A stretch of DNA of 64,000 nucleotides from Massilia horti (GCF_004614195.1 NZ_SPUM01000047.1:143796-207795), one strand, 5' to 3'; numbered from the stretch's first letter, positions 31,682 to 41,149 are shown. Program-made: numbers and translations. The notes: a model not told the origin generated them from the sequence alone.

Positions 31682-32899
31682 ATGGCAGACAGCACATCGA
31701 ACAATCTTGACAGGCAGGCAGCACGCGCGCTGCAGGTAGCGCAGCGGGTACACGCAATCGAGCCATTCCGGGTGATGGAAATGCTCAAGGCCGCGGGCGA
31801 ATTGAAGCGTTCCGGCATTGATGTGATCGGCATGAGCGTGGGCGAGCCCGATTTCACCGCGCCCGACATGGTTGCCGCCGCCGCGATGGACGCGATCCGC
31901 GCCGGCGCCACCCAGTACACCGACGCGCTCGGCCTGCCCGCTCTGCGCGAAGCGATCGCCTCTCATTACCAGCGCGCCTGCGGCCTGGCCGTCGATCCGC
32001 GCCGCGTGGTGGTCACCGCCGGCGCCTCGGCCGGGCTGCTGCTGGCCTGCGCGGCGCTGGTGGCGGAAGGCGACCAGGTGCTGATGCCCGATCCCTGCTA
32101 CCCGTGCAACCGCCATTTCGTTTCCGCGTTTGGCGGCGCGCCGGTGCTGGTGCCATCATCCAGCGAAGAACGCTACCAGCTGACCGCGGACCATGTCGCC
32201 GCCAACTGGAACGAACGCACTCGGGGCGTGATCGTGGCCTCGCCTTCCAACCCGACCGGCACGACGATGACGGTGCAGCAGCTGCAGGGCATGCTGGCCG
32301 CGGTCCGCGCGCGCGGCGGCTTTGCCATCGTGGACGAGATCTACCAGGGCCTGTCGTACGACAGTGCGCCGGCGAGCGCCCTCGCCTTCGACGACGGCGT
32401 CATCACCGTCAACAGCTTCTCCAAGTATTTCAGCATGACCGGCTGGCGCCTGGGCTGGCTGGTGGTCCCGGAAGCGCTGGTGCCGGTGTTCGAAAAACTG
32501 GCCCAGAACCTGTTCATCTGTCCTTCGACCATTGCACAGCATGCGGCGCTCGCGTGCTTCCGCGACGATGCTATCGAGGTCTACGAACAGCGCCGCCTGG
32601 AATTCAAGCGCCGTCGCGACTTCCTCGTGCCGCAACTGCGTGAGCTGGGCTTTTCGGTGCCGGTGATGCCGGACGGCGCGTTCTACGTGTATGCCGACAT
32701 CAGCCAGGTCGCCCATCCGGCAAGCGGAGACAGCGCCGCCTTCAGCATGGCCGTGCTCAATCAGGCCCACGTGGCGATCGTTCCCGGCGACGACTTCGGC
32801 TTTGCGGCACCGACACGCCATGTGCGCCTGTCGTACGCCACTGCCTACCAACGGCTGGAGGAAGCGGTGGCGCGGCTGGCGCGCATTGTCGGCGACTGA
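31682..32899 (+). CDS. PLP-dependent aminotransferase, class I/II
   Basis: This 405-residue fold-type I enzyme has GMSVGEPDFTAPDMV at the N terminus, VVTAGASAGLLLACAAL and SPSNPTGTTMT. The PLP lysine is about residue 248 in VNSFSKYFSMTGWRLGW, and the carboxylate-binding Arg is in RHVRLSYATAY. It resembles aspartate/alanine-type aminotransferases. The amino acid used is unknown. It stands alone, divergent from the permease and convergent with the second MetAP gene. Confidence 0.9.
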   Translation: MADSTSNNLDRQAARALQVAQRVHAIEPFRVMEMLKAAGELKRSGIDVIGMSVGEPDFTAPDMVAAAAMDAIRAGATQYTDALGLPALREAIASHYQRACGLAVDPRRVVVTAGASAGLLLACAALVAEGDQVLMPDPCYPCNRHFVSAFGGAPVLVPSSSEERYQLTADHVAANWNERTRGVIVASPSNPTGTTMTVQQLQGMLAAVRARGGFAIVDEIYQGLSYDSAPASALAFDDGVITVNSFSKYFSMTGWRLGWLVVPEALVPVFEKLAQNLFICPSTIAQHAALACFRDDAIEVYEQRRLEFKRRRDFLVPQLRELGFSVPVMPDGAFYVYADISQVAHPASGDSAAFSMAVLNQAHVAIVPGDDFGFAAPTRHVRLSYATAYQRLEEAVARLARIVGD

Positions 32900-32910
32900 T
32901 TGCGGCCCAC

Positions 32911-33678
32911 TCAGTTCAACATCTTTTCCTCGGGGCGCAACGTTAAGACCCGCACGCCGTTTCGGGTCACGGCGACGGTATGCTCGAATTGCGCGGACAG
33001 TTGCCCATCGCGCGTGACGACTGTCCAGCCATCTTCTTCAGTCCGAACGGCACGGCGTCCTTGGTTAATCATCGGTTCGATGGTGAATACCATTCCTTCC
33101 CGCAGCACCAGACCCGTTTGCGGCTTTCCCCAATGCAGCACTTGGGGAGGCTCGTGCATTTCACGCCCAATGCCATGCCCGCAATATTCCCTCACGACTG
33201 AATAACCGTTTCTCCGAGCGTGCCGCTCGATGGCATGCCCCACATCGCCAAGTGTGGCGCCTGGACGAACGGCCTTGATGCCTTTCCACATCGCCTCGTA
33301 GGTCACTTGCACGAGTCGTTTAGCCAGCGGCGCTACCTCGCCAACAAGGTAGGTTTTGCTGGAATCAGCGATATAGCCATTTTTCTCTAACGTGATATCG
33401 AAATTAACGATATCCCCGCTTCGCAAGATATCTGTCGTGGATGGAACACCATGGCAAACCACGTTGTTGCGAGAGGAGTTAAGTGCGTAGGTATACCCGT
33501 ACTGCCCTTTGCTTGCTGGGCGTGCATTGAGTGTCTTGACGATCAGGTCATCGACCAGATTGTTAATCTGCATGGTGGACATGCCGATCAAGTTCAACCG
33601 ATCCAAATGGCCAAACACATCCGCCAGCAACTTGCCTGATTCCGCCAGCAATGCGATTTCTGCTGGTCGCTTGGTCAC
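32911..33678 (-). CDS. Second methionine aminopeptidase, coupled to a ParD-like gene
   Basis: This 255-residue type I MetAP is a clear paralogue of the copy at 22037. All metal ligands are kept: the Asp in NFDITLEKNG, the Asp in ADSSKTYLVG, the His in GHGIGREMHE, the Glu in FTIEPMIN and the Glu in FEHTVAVT. The likely start is GTG at 33678, which overlaps the stop of the upstream ParD-like gene as GTGA; translation is therefore coupled. The DNA here is visibly lower in G+C than its surroundings, hinting at transfer. It may act as an effector or accessory of a toxin-antitoxin-like pair, or simply be a spare MetAP. Confidence 0.9.
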   Translation of the reverse strand: MTKRPAEIALLAESGKLLADVFGHLDRLNLIGMSTMQINNLVDDLIVKTLNARPASKGQYGYTYALNSSRNNVVCHGVPSTTDILRSGDIVNFDITLEKNGYIADSSKTYLVGEVAPLAKRLVQVTYEAMWKGIKAVRPGATLGDVGHAIERHARRNGYSVVREYCGHGIGREMHEPPQVLHWGKPQTGLVLREGMVFTIEPMINQGRRAVRTEEDGWTVVTRDGQLSAQFEHTVAVTRNGVRVLTLRPEEKMLN

Positions 33679-33887
33679 GTCGAAGCCACCCTGACAGCTT
33701 GCGGCACAACGCCCGCGGCTCGCAATTCCCGGGCGACGATCTCGTTGAAACTCTGCGTCGGATTCAGTTCGCACAACATGCCAATCTTGATCCAGAAGGC
33801 CGCTTGCGCATTGATCGACCGGCACGACACCGCGCTCGCTTTGCGGATTTGATCGTGCAAATCTTCATCGATGTTCACGATGCCCAT
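33675..33887 (-). CDS. ParD-like small DNA-binding protein (putative antitoxin)
   Basis: The protein has 70 residues. VNIDEDLHDQIRKASAVSCR followed by SINAQAAFWIKIGMLC reads as a ribbon-helix-helix domain, similar to the ParD_like family. AAGGAG lies 6 nt before the ATG. A perfect 10-bp-arm palindrome overlaps its promoter just upstream, so it very likely represses its own operon. The MetAP gene follows with 4 nt overlap in the place where a toxin would be expected. Confidence 0.8.
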   Translation of the reverse strand: MGIVNIDEDLHDQIRKASAVSCRSINAQAAFWIKIGMLCELNPTQSFNEIVARELRAAGVVPQAVRVAST

Positions 33888-33898
33888 GCCACTCTCCT

Positions 33899-33946
33899 TA
33901 TATGATTCATATACGAATCATATATTGTTTCTCCGATGAAGTGCAA
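33899..33946 (-). promoter_or_regulatory. Promoter and palindromic operator of the ParD-like/MetAP operon
   Basis: The operator is TATATGATTC-ATATAC-GAATCATATA at 33899-33924, a perfect inverted repeat with a 6-bp spacer. On the minus strand TTGCAC (33946-33941) stands 16 nt before TATATG (33924-33919), so the operator covers the -10 box. This is what an autorepressed antitoxin-type operon would need. Confidence 0.75.
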
Positions 33947-34118
33947 GAGGAAGATCAAGGCCGAGTACAACCGGTTTAGGCCGCGTACTACGCCGGCGCT
34001 CAGTATGGCCGGGGCGACGCAGGAGGTATGCGGCGATGCCATTCTCATAGTCTTGAAGAAAATCAAGAACGGCCGTGGTAGCATCACTCGTTGCCAAGCT
34101 CATCCATATGCAGAATCC

Positions 34119-35747
34119 ATGTCCCATTCCCGCCGTCTCCTGCCATCCACCCTCCTCGCTCTAACGATTCTCAGCCACACCGCACTCGCGCACAGCCAGC
34201 CTGTAGTCACCGAGGCGCCGCTGCGCGCGCATCTGGCGTTTCTCGCGGACGACCTGCTGGAAGGCCGCGGCACCGGCCAGCGCGGCGGCGAGCTGGCGGT
34301 GCGCTACCTCGAGACCCAGGCTGCGGCGATGGGCCTCAAGCCGGCCAGCGGCAACAGCTACCGGCAGCCGGTGAAATTGGTCGGTCAAAAGACCCTGCCA
34401 GGCAGCGTGCTGCGCTTTGCGGCCGGCTCCAAGACGCTCGCCCCGCAACTTGGTACCGACGTCGTGTTCGCCAATGCCAACGGCAAGACCGAGACCCGAC
34501 TGGACGCGCCGGTCGTCTTCGTCGGCTACGGAATTCATGCCGAGGACGAGAACTGGAACGACTTCGCGGGCGTCGACGTCAAGGGCAAGGTCCTGATCGC
34601 GATGGTCAACGATCCCCAGCCCACCGCAGCCGAACCGAATCGCTTTGGCGGCAAGTCGCTTACCTGGTATGGCCGCTGGACCTACAAGTTCGAGGAAGCG
34701 GTGCGCCAGGGAGCCGCTGGCATCCTGCTGATCCACACGGATGCTTCCGCCAGCTATCCATGGAGCGTGCCGGCCAATAGCTTTTCGCACGAACAGTTCC
34801 ATCTGGCCGGGCCTGGCAATGCGCTGCAGGGATGGATTTCGGAGGACAGCGCGCGCGCACTGTTCGCAGCGGGTGGCCACGACCTGGATGCATTACGCGC
34901 CGCAGCCGAGGTGCGCGGCTTTAAGCCGATCGATCTTGGCGCGACTGTCCACGCGGAGGTTGCCAGCGCGGTGCGCGAGATCACCGAATTTAACGTGGCC
35001 GGGATCGTGCCGGGAACCGACCCCAAGCTGCGCGACGAAGCGGTGATCTACTCGGCGCACTGGGACCATTTTGGAATCGACGCAGGCAACGGCAAGCCGG
35101 ACCACATCTGGAACGGCGCGATCGACAATGCCTCCGGCAGCGCAGCGCTGCTGGCGATGGCGCAGGCGGCCAGCGCTCATCCGGCGCGCCGTACCCAGAT
35201 TTTCCTGTGGCCGGCAGCCGAGGAACAGGGCCTGCTGGGCAGCGCTGCTTACGTGCGCGCCCCGCTTTGGCCCCTGGCGAAGACCGCCGCCGATCTGAAC
35301 CTGGACAGCATGAACTTCGTCGGCAAGACGCGCGACATTGGTGTGCACGGCAGCGAACGCAGCTCGCTGTACAAGACTGCCGCGCAGGTGGCCGGGTCGA
35401 TGGGCATGCGCCTGGCGCCGCCCGTGCCGGACCTGGGCGGAGCCTACTTCCGCGCCGACCACTTCAACTTCGCCAAGGCCGGCGTCCCAGCGTTCAATGT
35501 CGGCTCGGCCGTGTTCTCGGGCGACGGCAGCTTCGAGTTTGCGCACGACCAGGCAGCATCCAGCGCCGCGATGATCGGCTACACCAAGCGCTACCACCAG
35601 ACTAGCGACGAGTACAACCCGGCCTGGGACTTGTCGGGCATGGTGCAGCAGGCGCAGTTCACGCTGAACCTGGGGTATGCGGTGGCCAATGCGCCACGTA
35701 TGCCGACCTGGAACGCGAACGAGGCGTTCGCCAGGGTCAAGCGCTGA
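34119..35747 (+). CDS. Secreted M28-family zinc aminopeptidase with PA domain
   Basis: The protein has 542 residues. A signal peptide (LPSTLLALTILSHTALAHS) is followed by a protease-associated insert (PVVFVGYGIHAEDENWNDFA, about 140-290) and the M28 catalytic domain. The five zinc ligands are visible: the His in YSAHWDHFG, the Asp in GAIDNASGS, the Glu-Glu in WPAAEEQGLLGS, the Asp in LNLDSMNF and the His in RYHQTSDEYNP. It likely trims peptides in the periplasm or outside. ATG 34119 begins right at the signal peptide. A DUF885 hydrolase gene follows 68 bp on. Confidence 0.9.
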   Translation: MSHSRRLLPSTLLALTILSHTALAHSQPVVTEAPLRAHLAFLADDLLEGRGTGQRGGELAVRYLETQAAAMGLKPASGNSYRQPVKLVGQKTLPGSVLRFAAGSKTLAPQLGTDVVFANANGKTETRLDAPVVFVGYGIHAEDENWNDFAGVDVKGKVLIAMVNDPQPTAAEPNRFGGKSLTWYGRWTYKFEEAVRQGAAGILLIHTDASASYPWSVPANSFSHEQFHLAGPGNALQGWISEDSARALFAAGGHDLDALRAAAEVRGFKPIDLGATVHAEVASAVREITEFNVAGIVPGTDPKLRDEAVIYSAHWDHFGIDAGNGKPDHIWNGAIDNASGSAALLAMAQAASAHPARRTQIFLWPAAEEQGLLGSAAYVRAPLWPLAKTAADLNLDSMNFVGKTRDIGVHGSERSSLYKTAAQVAGSMGMRLAPPVPDLGGAYFRADHFNFAKAGVPAFNVGSAVFSGDGSFEFAHDQAASSAAMIGYTKRYHQTSDEYNPAWDLSGMVQQAQFTLNLGYAVANAPRMPTWNANEAFARVKR

Positions 35748-35815
35748 CCGATCGCACGCCCCAACCAGCAGATCCCCCATCGACAACCAAACCTCAACCA
35801 GGAACGAGAACAACG

Positions 35816-37576
35816 ATGAAGAAAAAGATCATTCTCACGACCGCGCTGGGACTGGCGCTGACAGCATCGGCCATCGCAGGCACCCCGGCCAGCGGCACCG
35901 CCGACCAGCGATTCAAGGCCATCTACAACACGGAATGGAAGTGGCGCGTCGCCCAGAACCTGGCCGCGGATGAGGACAATCGCGATACCGTGCGCGCGGT
36001 ACTGCCGCGCGCCGACGCCAAGACCCAGCAGCAGCGCCTGGCCTATTGGCAGGGCGTGATGAAGCAGCTCGACACGCTCGATCCGTCCGCGCTTTCGCCC
36101 GCCGAGCGCGTCGACCATGACGTCTACCGCGCGCAGATCGCGGCATTCATCGAAGCCCTGCGCTTCAAAGAGTACGAGCAGCCGGTCAATGCCGACAGCG
36201 CCTTCTGGACCAACGTAACCTATACGCCGCGCCGCACTTTCAAGACTGCCGCCGACTACCATAACTTCATTCGTCAGATGGGCGAGCTGCCGCGCTACTT
36301 TGAAGAGGAAACCGCCAACATGCGCGCTGGCCTCGCGCGCGGCTTCACTCCGCCGAAGGTGACGCTCACAGGCCGCGACGCCTCGCTCGCATCGGTGGCC
36401 GAAGCGAAGGCGCCCGAGGATACGATCTTCTACCAGCCGTTCAAGTCCATGCCGGCCAGTATTCCCGCCGCCGAGCAGGCCGCCCTCCGTGCCCAGGCCG
36501 CGCAAACGATCCGCACCGCGGTGCAGCCAGCATATGCCGCGGTGCTTCAGTTCTTCCGCACTGAATACGTGCCCCACGCACGCGAGTCGCTGGCGGCCGA
36601 GAGCCTGCCGGACGGGAAAGCCTACTACCAGTCGAAGATCGTGGAATACACCACGACGCACCTCACCGCCGAGCAGATCCACGAGATCGGCCTGTCCGAA
36701 ATGGCCAAGATCCGCACCGAGATGCAGCAGACGATGAAGGATGCCGGCTTCACCGGCGACCTGCCAGCGTTCCTGCACTTCCTGCGCACCGATCCGCGCT
36801 TTTACGCCAAGACGCCACAGGAGCTGCTGATGCACGCCGCGTGGGTGGCCAAAAAATTCGACGCCAAGGCAGAACGGTACTTTGGCTACCTGCCGCGCCG
36901 GCGCTTTGCGATCGTTCCGGTGCCAGACGACCAGGCGCCCTACTACACCGCTGGCCGCGGCGGCCCGGGCGTCTACCTGGTCAACACCTACAACCTGCCG
37001 GCGCGCGCTCTCTACAGCCTGCCCGCGCTGACCTTGCACGAGTCCGCACCCGGCCACGCGTTCCAGATGCCGGTGGCGATGGAGCAAAAAGGCGTTCCGC
37101 CGTTCAGGCGCGCCTACATCTCCGCCTTTGGCGAAGGCTGGGCACTCTACTCTGAACGCCTGGGCAGCGAAATGGGCATCTACGAGACGCCTTACGAAAC
37201 GTTCGGCATGCTGAGCTACCAGGCGTGGCGTGCGGCGCGGCTGGTGGTCGACACCGGCATTCATGCCAAGGGCTGGACGCGCGAACAGGCGCAGGCCTAC
37301 ATGCACGAGAACACGGCGCTGGCGGAGCACGAGATCGAGACCGAGGTGGACCGCTACATCTCCTGGCCCGGCCAGGCGCTGTCGTACTACCTAGGCGAGA
37401 TGGCGATCATGGCCGCGCGCAAAAAGGCCGAGGCGGCGCTTGGCGCACGGTTTGACATCCGCGCCTTCCACGACACCGTCCTGCAATTGGGATCGGTGCC
37501 GCTGCCCGTGCTCGAGGCGCGCATCGACCGCTTCATTGCCGAAGGAGGAAAAAGCCCTTACCCTCAAACCCTTTAG
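35816..37576 (+). CDS. Secreted DUF885-family putative metallopeptidase
   Basis: This 586-residue protein has a signal peptide (KKKIILTTALGLALTASAIA). The DUF885 hallmark LTLHESAPGHAFQMP (HExxxGH type) is followed by FGEGWALYSERLG and ETEVDRYISWPGQALSYYLGE. The family looks like zinc-dependent carboxypeptidases, but its substrate is unclear. With the M28 peptidase just upstream it may form a periplasmic peptide-degradation pair. Its stop lies 8 bp before a palindromic element that could end transcription. Confidence 0.88.
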   Translation: MKKKIILTTALGLALTASAIAGTPASGTADQRFKAIYNTEWKWRVAQNLAADEDNRDTVRAVLPRADAKTQQQRLAYWQGVMKQLDTLDPSALSPAERVDHDVYRAQIAAFIEALRFKEYEQPVNADSAFWTNVTYTPRRTFKTAADYHNFIRQMGELPRYFEEETANMRAGLARGFTPPKVTLTGRDASLASVAEAKAPEDTIFYQPFKSMPASIPAAEQAALRAQAAQTIRTAVQPAYAAVLQFFRTEYVPHARESLAAESLPDGKAYYQSKIVEYTTTHLTAEQIHEIGLSEMAKIRTEMQQTMKDAGFTGDLPAFLHFLRTDPRFYAKTPQELLMHAAWVAKKFDAKAERYFGYLPRRRFAIVPVPDDQAPYYTAGRGGPGVYLVNTYNLPARALYSLPALTLHESAPGHAFQMPVAMEQKGVPPFRRAYISAFGEGWALYSERLGSEMGIYETPYETFGMLSYQAWRAARLVVDTGIHAKGWTREQAQAYMHENTALAEHEIETEVDRYISWPGQALSYYLGEMAIMAARKKAEAALGARFDIRAFHDTVLQLGSVPLPVLEARIDRFIAEGGKSPYPQTL

Positions 37577-37584
37577 GCTGGGTG

Positions 37585-37677
37585 CGTAGGGTGCGCACCA
37601 GTGCGCACGCGGTACGTGTGCGTACCGGCGCCAACGACATTCAACCGTACCGCGTGCGCACAGGTGCGCACCCTACG
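37585..37677. repeat. GTAGGGTGCGCACC palindromic element, copy B
   Basis: This 93-bp element has inverted ends of about 30 bp (CGTAGGGTGCGCACCAGTGC; right end with one difference) and inner GTACCG/CGGTAC-type symmetry. It sits 8 bp after the DUF885 stop and could act as its terminator hairpin. Confidence 0.85.
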
Positions 37678-37820
37678 GCATGCCGGCGCCATGCGGGGAA
37701 CAGAACAACCTCTGAAGCGAGCATCTGCGCTCTCTGCTAAACTCGTAAAAGCCTGATTACTTCCGATCACCGGCATCACCGGGGGCAGGACAACACCCGG
37801 CGCATTCTGGAGATCCGTTT

Positions 37821-38738
37821 TTGAAGAACACCTGGCTTGGCATTGGCTGCGGCATCGTCGCAGGCGCCATGTGGGGGCTGGTATTCCTGGCCCCCGAACT
37901 TGCGCACGGCTTTGCGCCGCTCCAGCTGTCGGCTGGACGCTACCTTGCGTACGGCCTGGTCGCAGCGGCCCTGATCATCCCTTCGTGGCGCCGGCTCGCA
38001 GCCAGCTTGACCTGGACCGAATGGCGCGCCCTCGCCTGGCTCAGCCTGTGGGGGAACATCCTGTATTTTGTCCTGCTCGCGCACGCGGTGCAGACCGGCG
38101 GCATCGCAATGACCTCGCTGATCGTCGGCCTGCTGCCGGTGACCGTCACCCTGGTCGGCAGCCGCGAGCGCGATGCGGTGCCGTTCAAGCACCTGCTGCC
38201 GTCGCTGCTGTTCAGTAGCGCAGGGCTGGTGTGCATCGGCTGGCAGTCACTGCGCACCGCGGGTAACGGCTCGCTTGAAGGCATGCTGTGCGCGGCCGGC
38301 GCGCTGGTGTCCTGGACCATCTACGCGGTGCAGAACAGCCGCTGGCTGACACGGCTGCATCACGTTTCCGCACACGACTGGAGCCTGCTGACAGGCGTGG
38401 TGACCGGCGCCCAGGCGATTCTGCTCGCGGTGCCAGCCTTTATCTTCCTGCCCAATGCGCACGCGGACGCCGACTGGCTCTATTTCGGCGCCATCGTGAC
38501 CGGCGTCGCGATCTGCGCCTCGGTGCTCGGCAACGCGTTCTGGAATCGCGCCAGTCGTCTGCTGCCGCTGACGATGATGGGTCAGATGATCCTGTTCGAG
38601 ACGCTGTTCGCCCTGCTCTATGCGTTCATCTGGGAGAAGCGCCTGCCCACTGCACTGGAAACCGCCGCGATGGTTTTGCTGGTTGCCGGCGTTCTGTCAT
38701 GCACAGCGGCGCACCGTAATCCGCAGCACGCCAACTGA
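37821..38738 (+). CDS. DMT-superfamily transporter (EamA type)
   Basis: This 305-residue protein has ten predicted membrane helices in two EamA repeats (GCGIVAGAMWGLVFLAPEL at the start, MLCAAGALVSWTIYAVQN at the second half). These carriers export amino acids or other metabolites; the substrate cannot be read. The likely start is TTG at 37821, with GGAG 8 nt upstream; there is no nearby ATG in frame before the first helix. It converges with the YedK/HMCES gene. Confidence 0.85.
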   Translation: MKNTWLGIGCGIVAGAMWGLVFLAPELAHGFAPLQLSAGRYLAYGLVAAALIIPSWRRLAASLTWTEWRALAWLSLWGNILYFVLLAHAVQTGGIAMTSLIVGLLPVTVTLVGSRERDAVPFKHLLPSLLFSSAGLVCIGWQSLRTAGNGSLEGMLCAAGALVSWTIYAVQNSRWLTRLHHVSAHDWSLLTGVVTGAQAILLAVPAFIFLPNAHADADWLYFGAIVTGVAICASVLGNAFWNRASRLLPLTMMGQMILFETLFALLYAFIWEKRLPTALETAAMVLLVAGVLSCTAAHRNPQHAN

Positions 38739-38809
38739 GCAAACTAAGAACGCCAGTAAGGCCAAACAGATGAGCGGGCTTTGAAGCGCACGGCAAGCAG
38801 GGTTTGTTG

Positions 38810-38825
38810 GGCGCTCTAAAGCGCC
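38810..38825. terminator. Short hairpin between convergent genes
   Basis: GGCGCT-CTAA-AGCGCC lies 70 bp past the DMT stop and just before the end of the convergent YedK-like gene. No T run follows on either strand, so termination is only suggested. Confidence 0.3.
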
Positions 38826-38827
38826 GC

Positions 38828-39514
38828 CTAAAACAATGAATCGGAAGCGGGTTGCGTCTTTGAAGCCCGAGGCGCTTTTGGCGCGACCCAGGCCTTCATC
38901 GACTCGGCCGGATAATGACGGAGAAAACTACGGGCCATTTCCGTATCTTTGCAGGACAGCCACGCATCCAGATCGTCGTGTGGAAGTATGACGAGCGACC
39001 GTTTTTCATCCCCTGGCTTGTGAAAGCGCAGCATCAGCGGATGGTCGTCGGCATTAATCGTTATTTGGGTAAATGACGTCTGCACCTTGCCATCCGCCTG
39101 CTGCCATTCGCGCCACAGGCCGGCGACCAGGAACACCGATTCATCCTGCATGCCAATGCCGAAACGTTCGGCACGTCCGCTTTCGTAGCAAGGTTCGTAA
39201 AAACAGGTCATCGGCACGGCGCACAGCTGCAATTTGCGCCACGCCGGCGCAAACGAGCGCTTTTCGCCGATCGATTCGGCGCGTGCGTTCATGGTGTCGA
39301 ATACTTTAACGCCGGGCGGAATATGATTACGCGGCACCATGCCATAGCTTGCCAGGCATAGCTCGCGCTGGCCGTCGCTGCCGCCGCGCAGGATCGGGGC
39401 CTGGTAGTCTTTCCAGGTTTCCGTTGGCCAGTCCCAGTCCTTGTAGAGGTCTACCAGGACGCCGAGTACGGCATCGAGCTGTTCGGGCAGGGGTGGACGA
39501 AAGTTAACGCACAT
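38828..39514 (-). CDS. SOS response-associated peptidase family protein (YedK/HMCES)
   Basis: This 228-residue SRAP-domain protein crosslinks to abasic sites in single-stranded DNA through its N-terminal cysteine. Cys2 is present (MCVNFRPP). The active-site segments are NARAES, FYEPCYESG with the catalytic Glu, and HPLMLRFHKPGD with the His. The family usually has GFYEW; here it is CFYEP. No LexA box was noticed near its start. Confidence 0.88.
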   Translation of the reverse strand: MCVNFRPPLPEQLDAVLGVLVDLYKDWDWPTETWKDYQAPILRGGSDGQRELCLASYGMVPRNHIPPGVKVFDTMNARAESIGEKRSFAPAWRKLQLCAVPMTCFYEPCYESGRAERFGIGMQDESVFLVAGLWREWQQADGKVQTSFTQITINADDHPLMLRFHKPGDEKRSLVILPHDDLDAWLSCKDTEMARSFLRHYPAESMKAWVAPKAPRASKTQPASDSLF

Positions 39515-39522
39515 GGTTGGAA

Positions 39523-40011
39523 TTATCCATCAACTAGCACACTGGTCACCTTGCCTGATTCGATATGCGCGGTGAAATAGTGGCCAGCAGGTTCGACAAA
39601 ATAATAGATGCACCATTCCCCGTTCGGCTCTCCGCCTGCCGGGATATCGATGCCATCAAGCACGAAAGCTTCCCGCCAGGAAGTTGGAAACGGCAGCTTG
39701 GTACATTCGGCAAACACCGGCTCGAACGCCGGCTGGCATCGTTCGAACAGCGCGTCGATGTTGGCGAGGGCCTGTTTGCAAAAGGCCTCCTCCGACGGCT
39801 CCGGGCCTTCCTCCGTACCGCGCATGGCGACGCCGATCGGTTTCGGCTGTCCCGGCACGTCCAGCTCCGCCTCCCAATAGCATGCCTCGGGATCCCTGCT
39901 GCCGTAATAGGTCATCTCGCCAAAGTATGGATGGCTCTTGCGAACTTCCCATGTCCTGCCAGAAAGATCGCGGGTCAAAAACTCGAGGAGCGAGCGCAGG
40001 AAGAGTGACAT
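39523..40011 (-). CDS. Uncharacterised protein, 162 residues
   Basis: I do not recognise this family. It has no signal peptide or membrane helix. It looks like a mixed alpha/beta soluble protein with several aromatic patches (SHPYFGEMTYYG, YWEAELDVPGQ, GEWCIYYFVEPAGHYFTAHI), slightly like immunity-type proteins. The start at 40011 is supported by AGGAGG 6 nt upstream. It ends 8 bp before the YedK-like gene, so the two may be co-transcribed. Confidence 0.75.
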   Translation of the reverse strand: MSLFLRSLLEFLTRDLSGRTWEVRKSHPYFGEMTYYGSRDPEACYWEAELDVPGQPKPIGVAMRGTEEGPEPSEEAFCKQALANIDALFERCQPAFEPVFAECTKLPFPTSWREAFVLDGIDIPAGGEPNGEWCIYYFVEPAGHYFTAHIESGKVTSVLVDG

Positions 40012-40125
40012 TTGGCACCTCCTAGCTGTTGGCACGAAATTTATTGCTGGTTACATCCTGCCATCGAAAAGTTGCAAATGCAACTGGGAGGCGGGAAGCA
40101 ATCGCATCCGTGACAACGTCTCGCT

Positions 40126-40620
40126 TTATTCAGACAGTTTGAACTTAAACTGTATCGAAACCCCTCCATACAGGCGGTCCTTGTAGCTCGGGACCACGCC
40201 GACATTCACGCCAAAACGCTGGTATTCCCAGGTCGCAGTCGGAATCGCGGCCGGGAACCAGCCGCCACCCCGCATATGGGGATAGCCATTGAACATGGCA
40301 ATGGACGCACCCACGCGCACCGGGCCCATCGCATAAGGCTGCCATATGACGCCGGCATAGTTGGAATACTGGCGATTGCTGTTGTAAAAACGGCCGACGG
40401 TGGCCGACATGGTGCCTAAAAACTTGTACTCGCCGCCCAGGCCATGGTTTTCGCCGTTAAGGCCCTTGCCGCTGTCGAAGTGCGCGGTCAGAAAACCACT
40501 GTTGACCCGGAATTCGCTCTGCGGCGCCGGATCGATCTTGTTGAACAGGGTCCCGGCATGCGCCGCTGTCGCAAAGGCGCACAGCAGCACTGCCGCCACC
40601 ATTCGTCTTGAATGGCTCAA
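40126..40620 (-). CDS. Putative small outer-membrane beta-barrel protein
   Basis: This 164-residue protein has a signal peptide ([19 protein letters not shown]). Alternating strands with glycine and aromatic girdle residues follow ([54 protein letters not shown]), fitting an eight-stranded barrel. The likely start is TTG at 40620, with GGAGG upstream, overlapping the def stop as TTGA; an ATG at 40602 would leave the signal without its positive end. The function is unknown. Confidence 0.7.
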   Translation of the reverse strand: MSHSRRMVAAVLLCAFATAAHAGTLFNKIDPAPQSEFRVNSGFLTAHFDSGKGLNGENHGLGGEYKFLGTMSATVGRFYNSNRQYSNYAGVIWQPYAMGPVRVGASIAMFNGYPHMRGGGWFPAAIPTATWEYQRFGVNVGVVPSYKDRLYGGVSIQFKFKLSE

Positions 40621-41149
40621 TCATCCCCTCCGGATTCGAGGTCGGGGAACAAGATTTCGGTATAGCCGAAACGCGAAAAATCCTTGATCCGCGCGGGGTA
40701 CAGGACACCCAGCAGATGGTCGACCTCGTGCTGCACCACGCGCGCATGGAAGCCCTCCACCTGGCGGATGATCGGGTTGCCGAGCTGGTCAAAACCCTCA
40801 TAGAGCAGCCTGGAGTAACGCGGCACGCTGCCACGCAGGCCCGGCACCGACAGGCAGCCTTCCCAGCCCTCTTCCATCTCATCCGAGAGCGGGCGCAGGG
40901 TCGGGTTGATCAGTACGGTCTCCGGCACCTCGGGCGCCTCCGGGTAGCGGGTGTTATGTTGAAAACCGAAGATCACCAGCTGCAGGTTCTCGCCGATCTG
41001 CGGTGCGGCCAGCCCCGCGCCGTTCACGGCGTGCATGGTCTCGAACATGTCGGCAATTAGCGCGTCGAGTGCGGGCGTGTTGAACTCCTGGACCGGCTCG
41101 GCCACGCGCAGCAAGCGTGGGTCGCCCATCTTGAGAATCTCGCGTACGG

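Noticed and set aside
33888..34118. Short plus-strand frame joined to the M28 gene upstream of its signal peptide
   Set aside because: It runs through the operator and promoter of the divergent ParD-like operon, and the signal peptide begins at 34119.
39523..40011. Immunity protein of a polymorphic toxin system
   Set aside because: Aromatic-rich small proteins of this size can be immunity proteins, but no toxin, Rhs or secretion gene is near.
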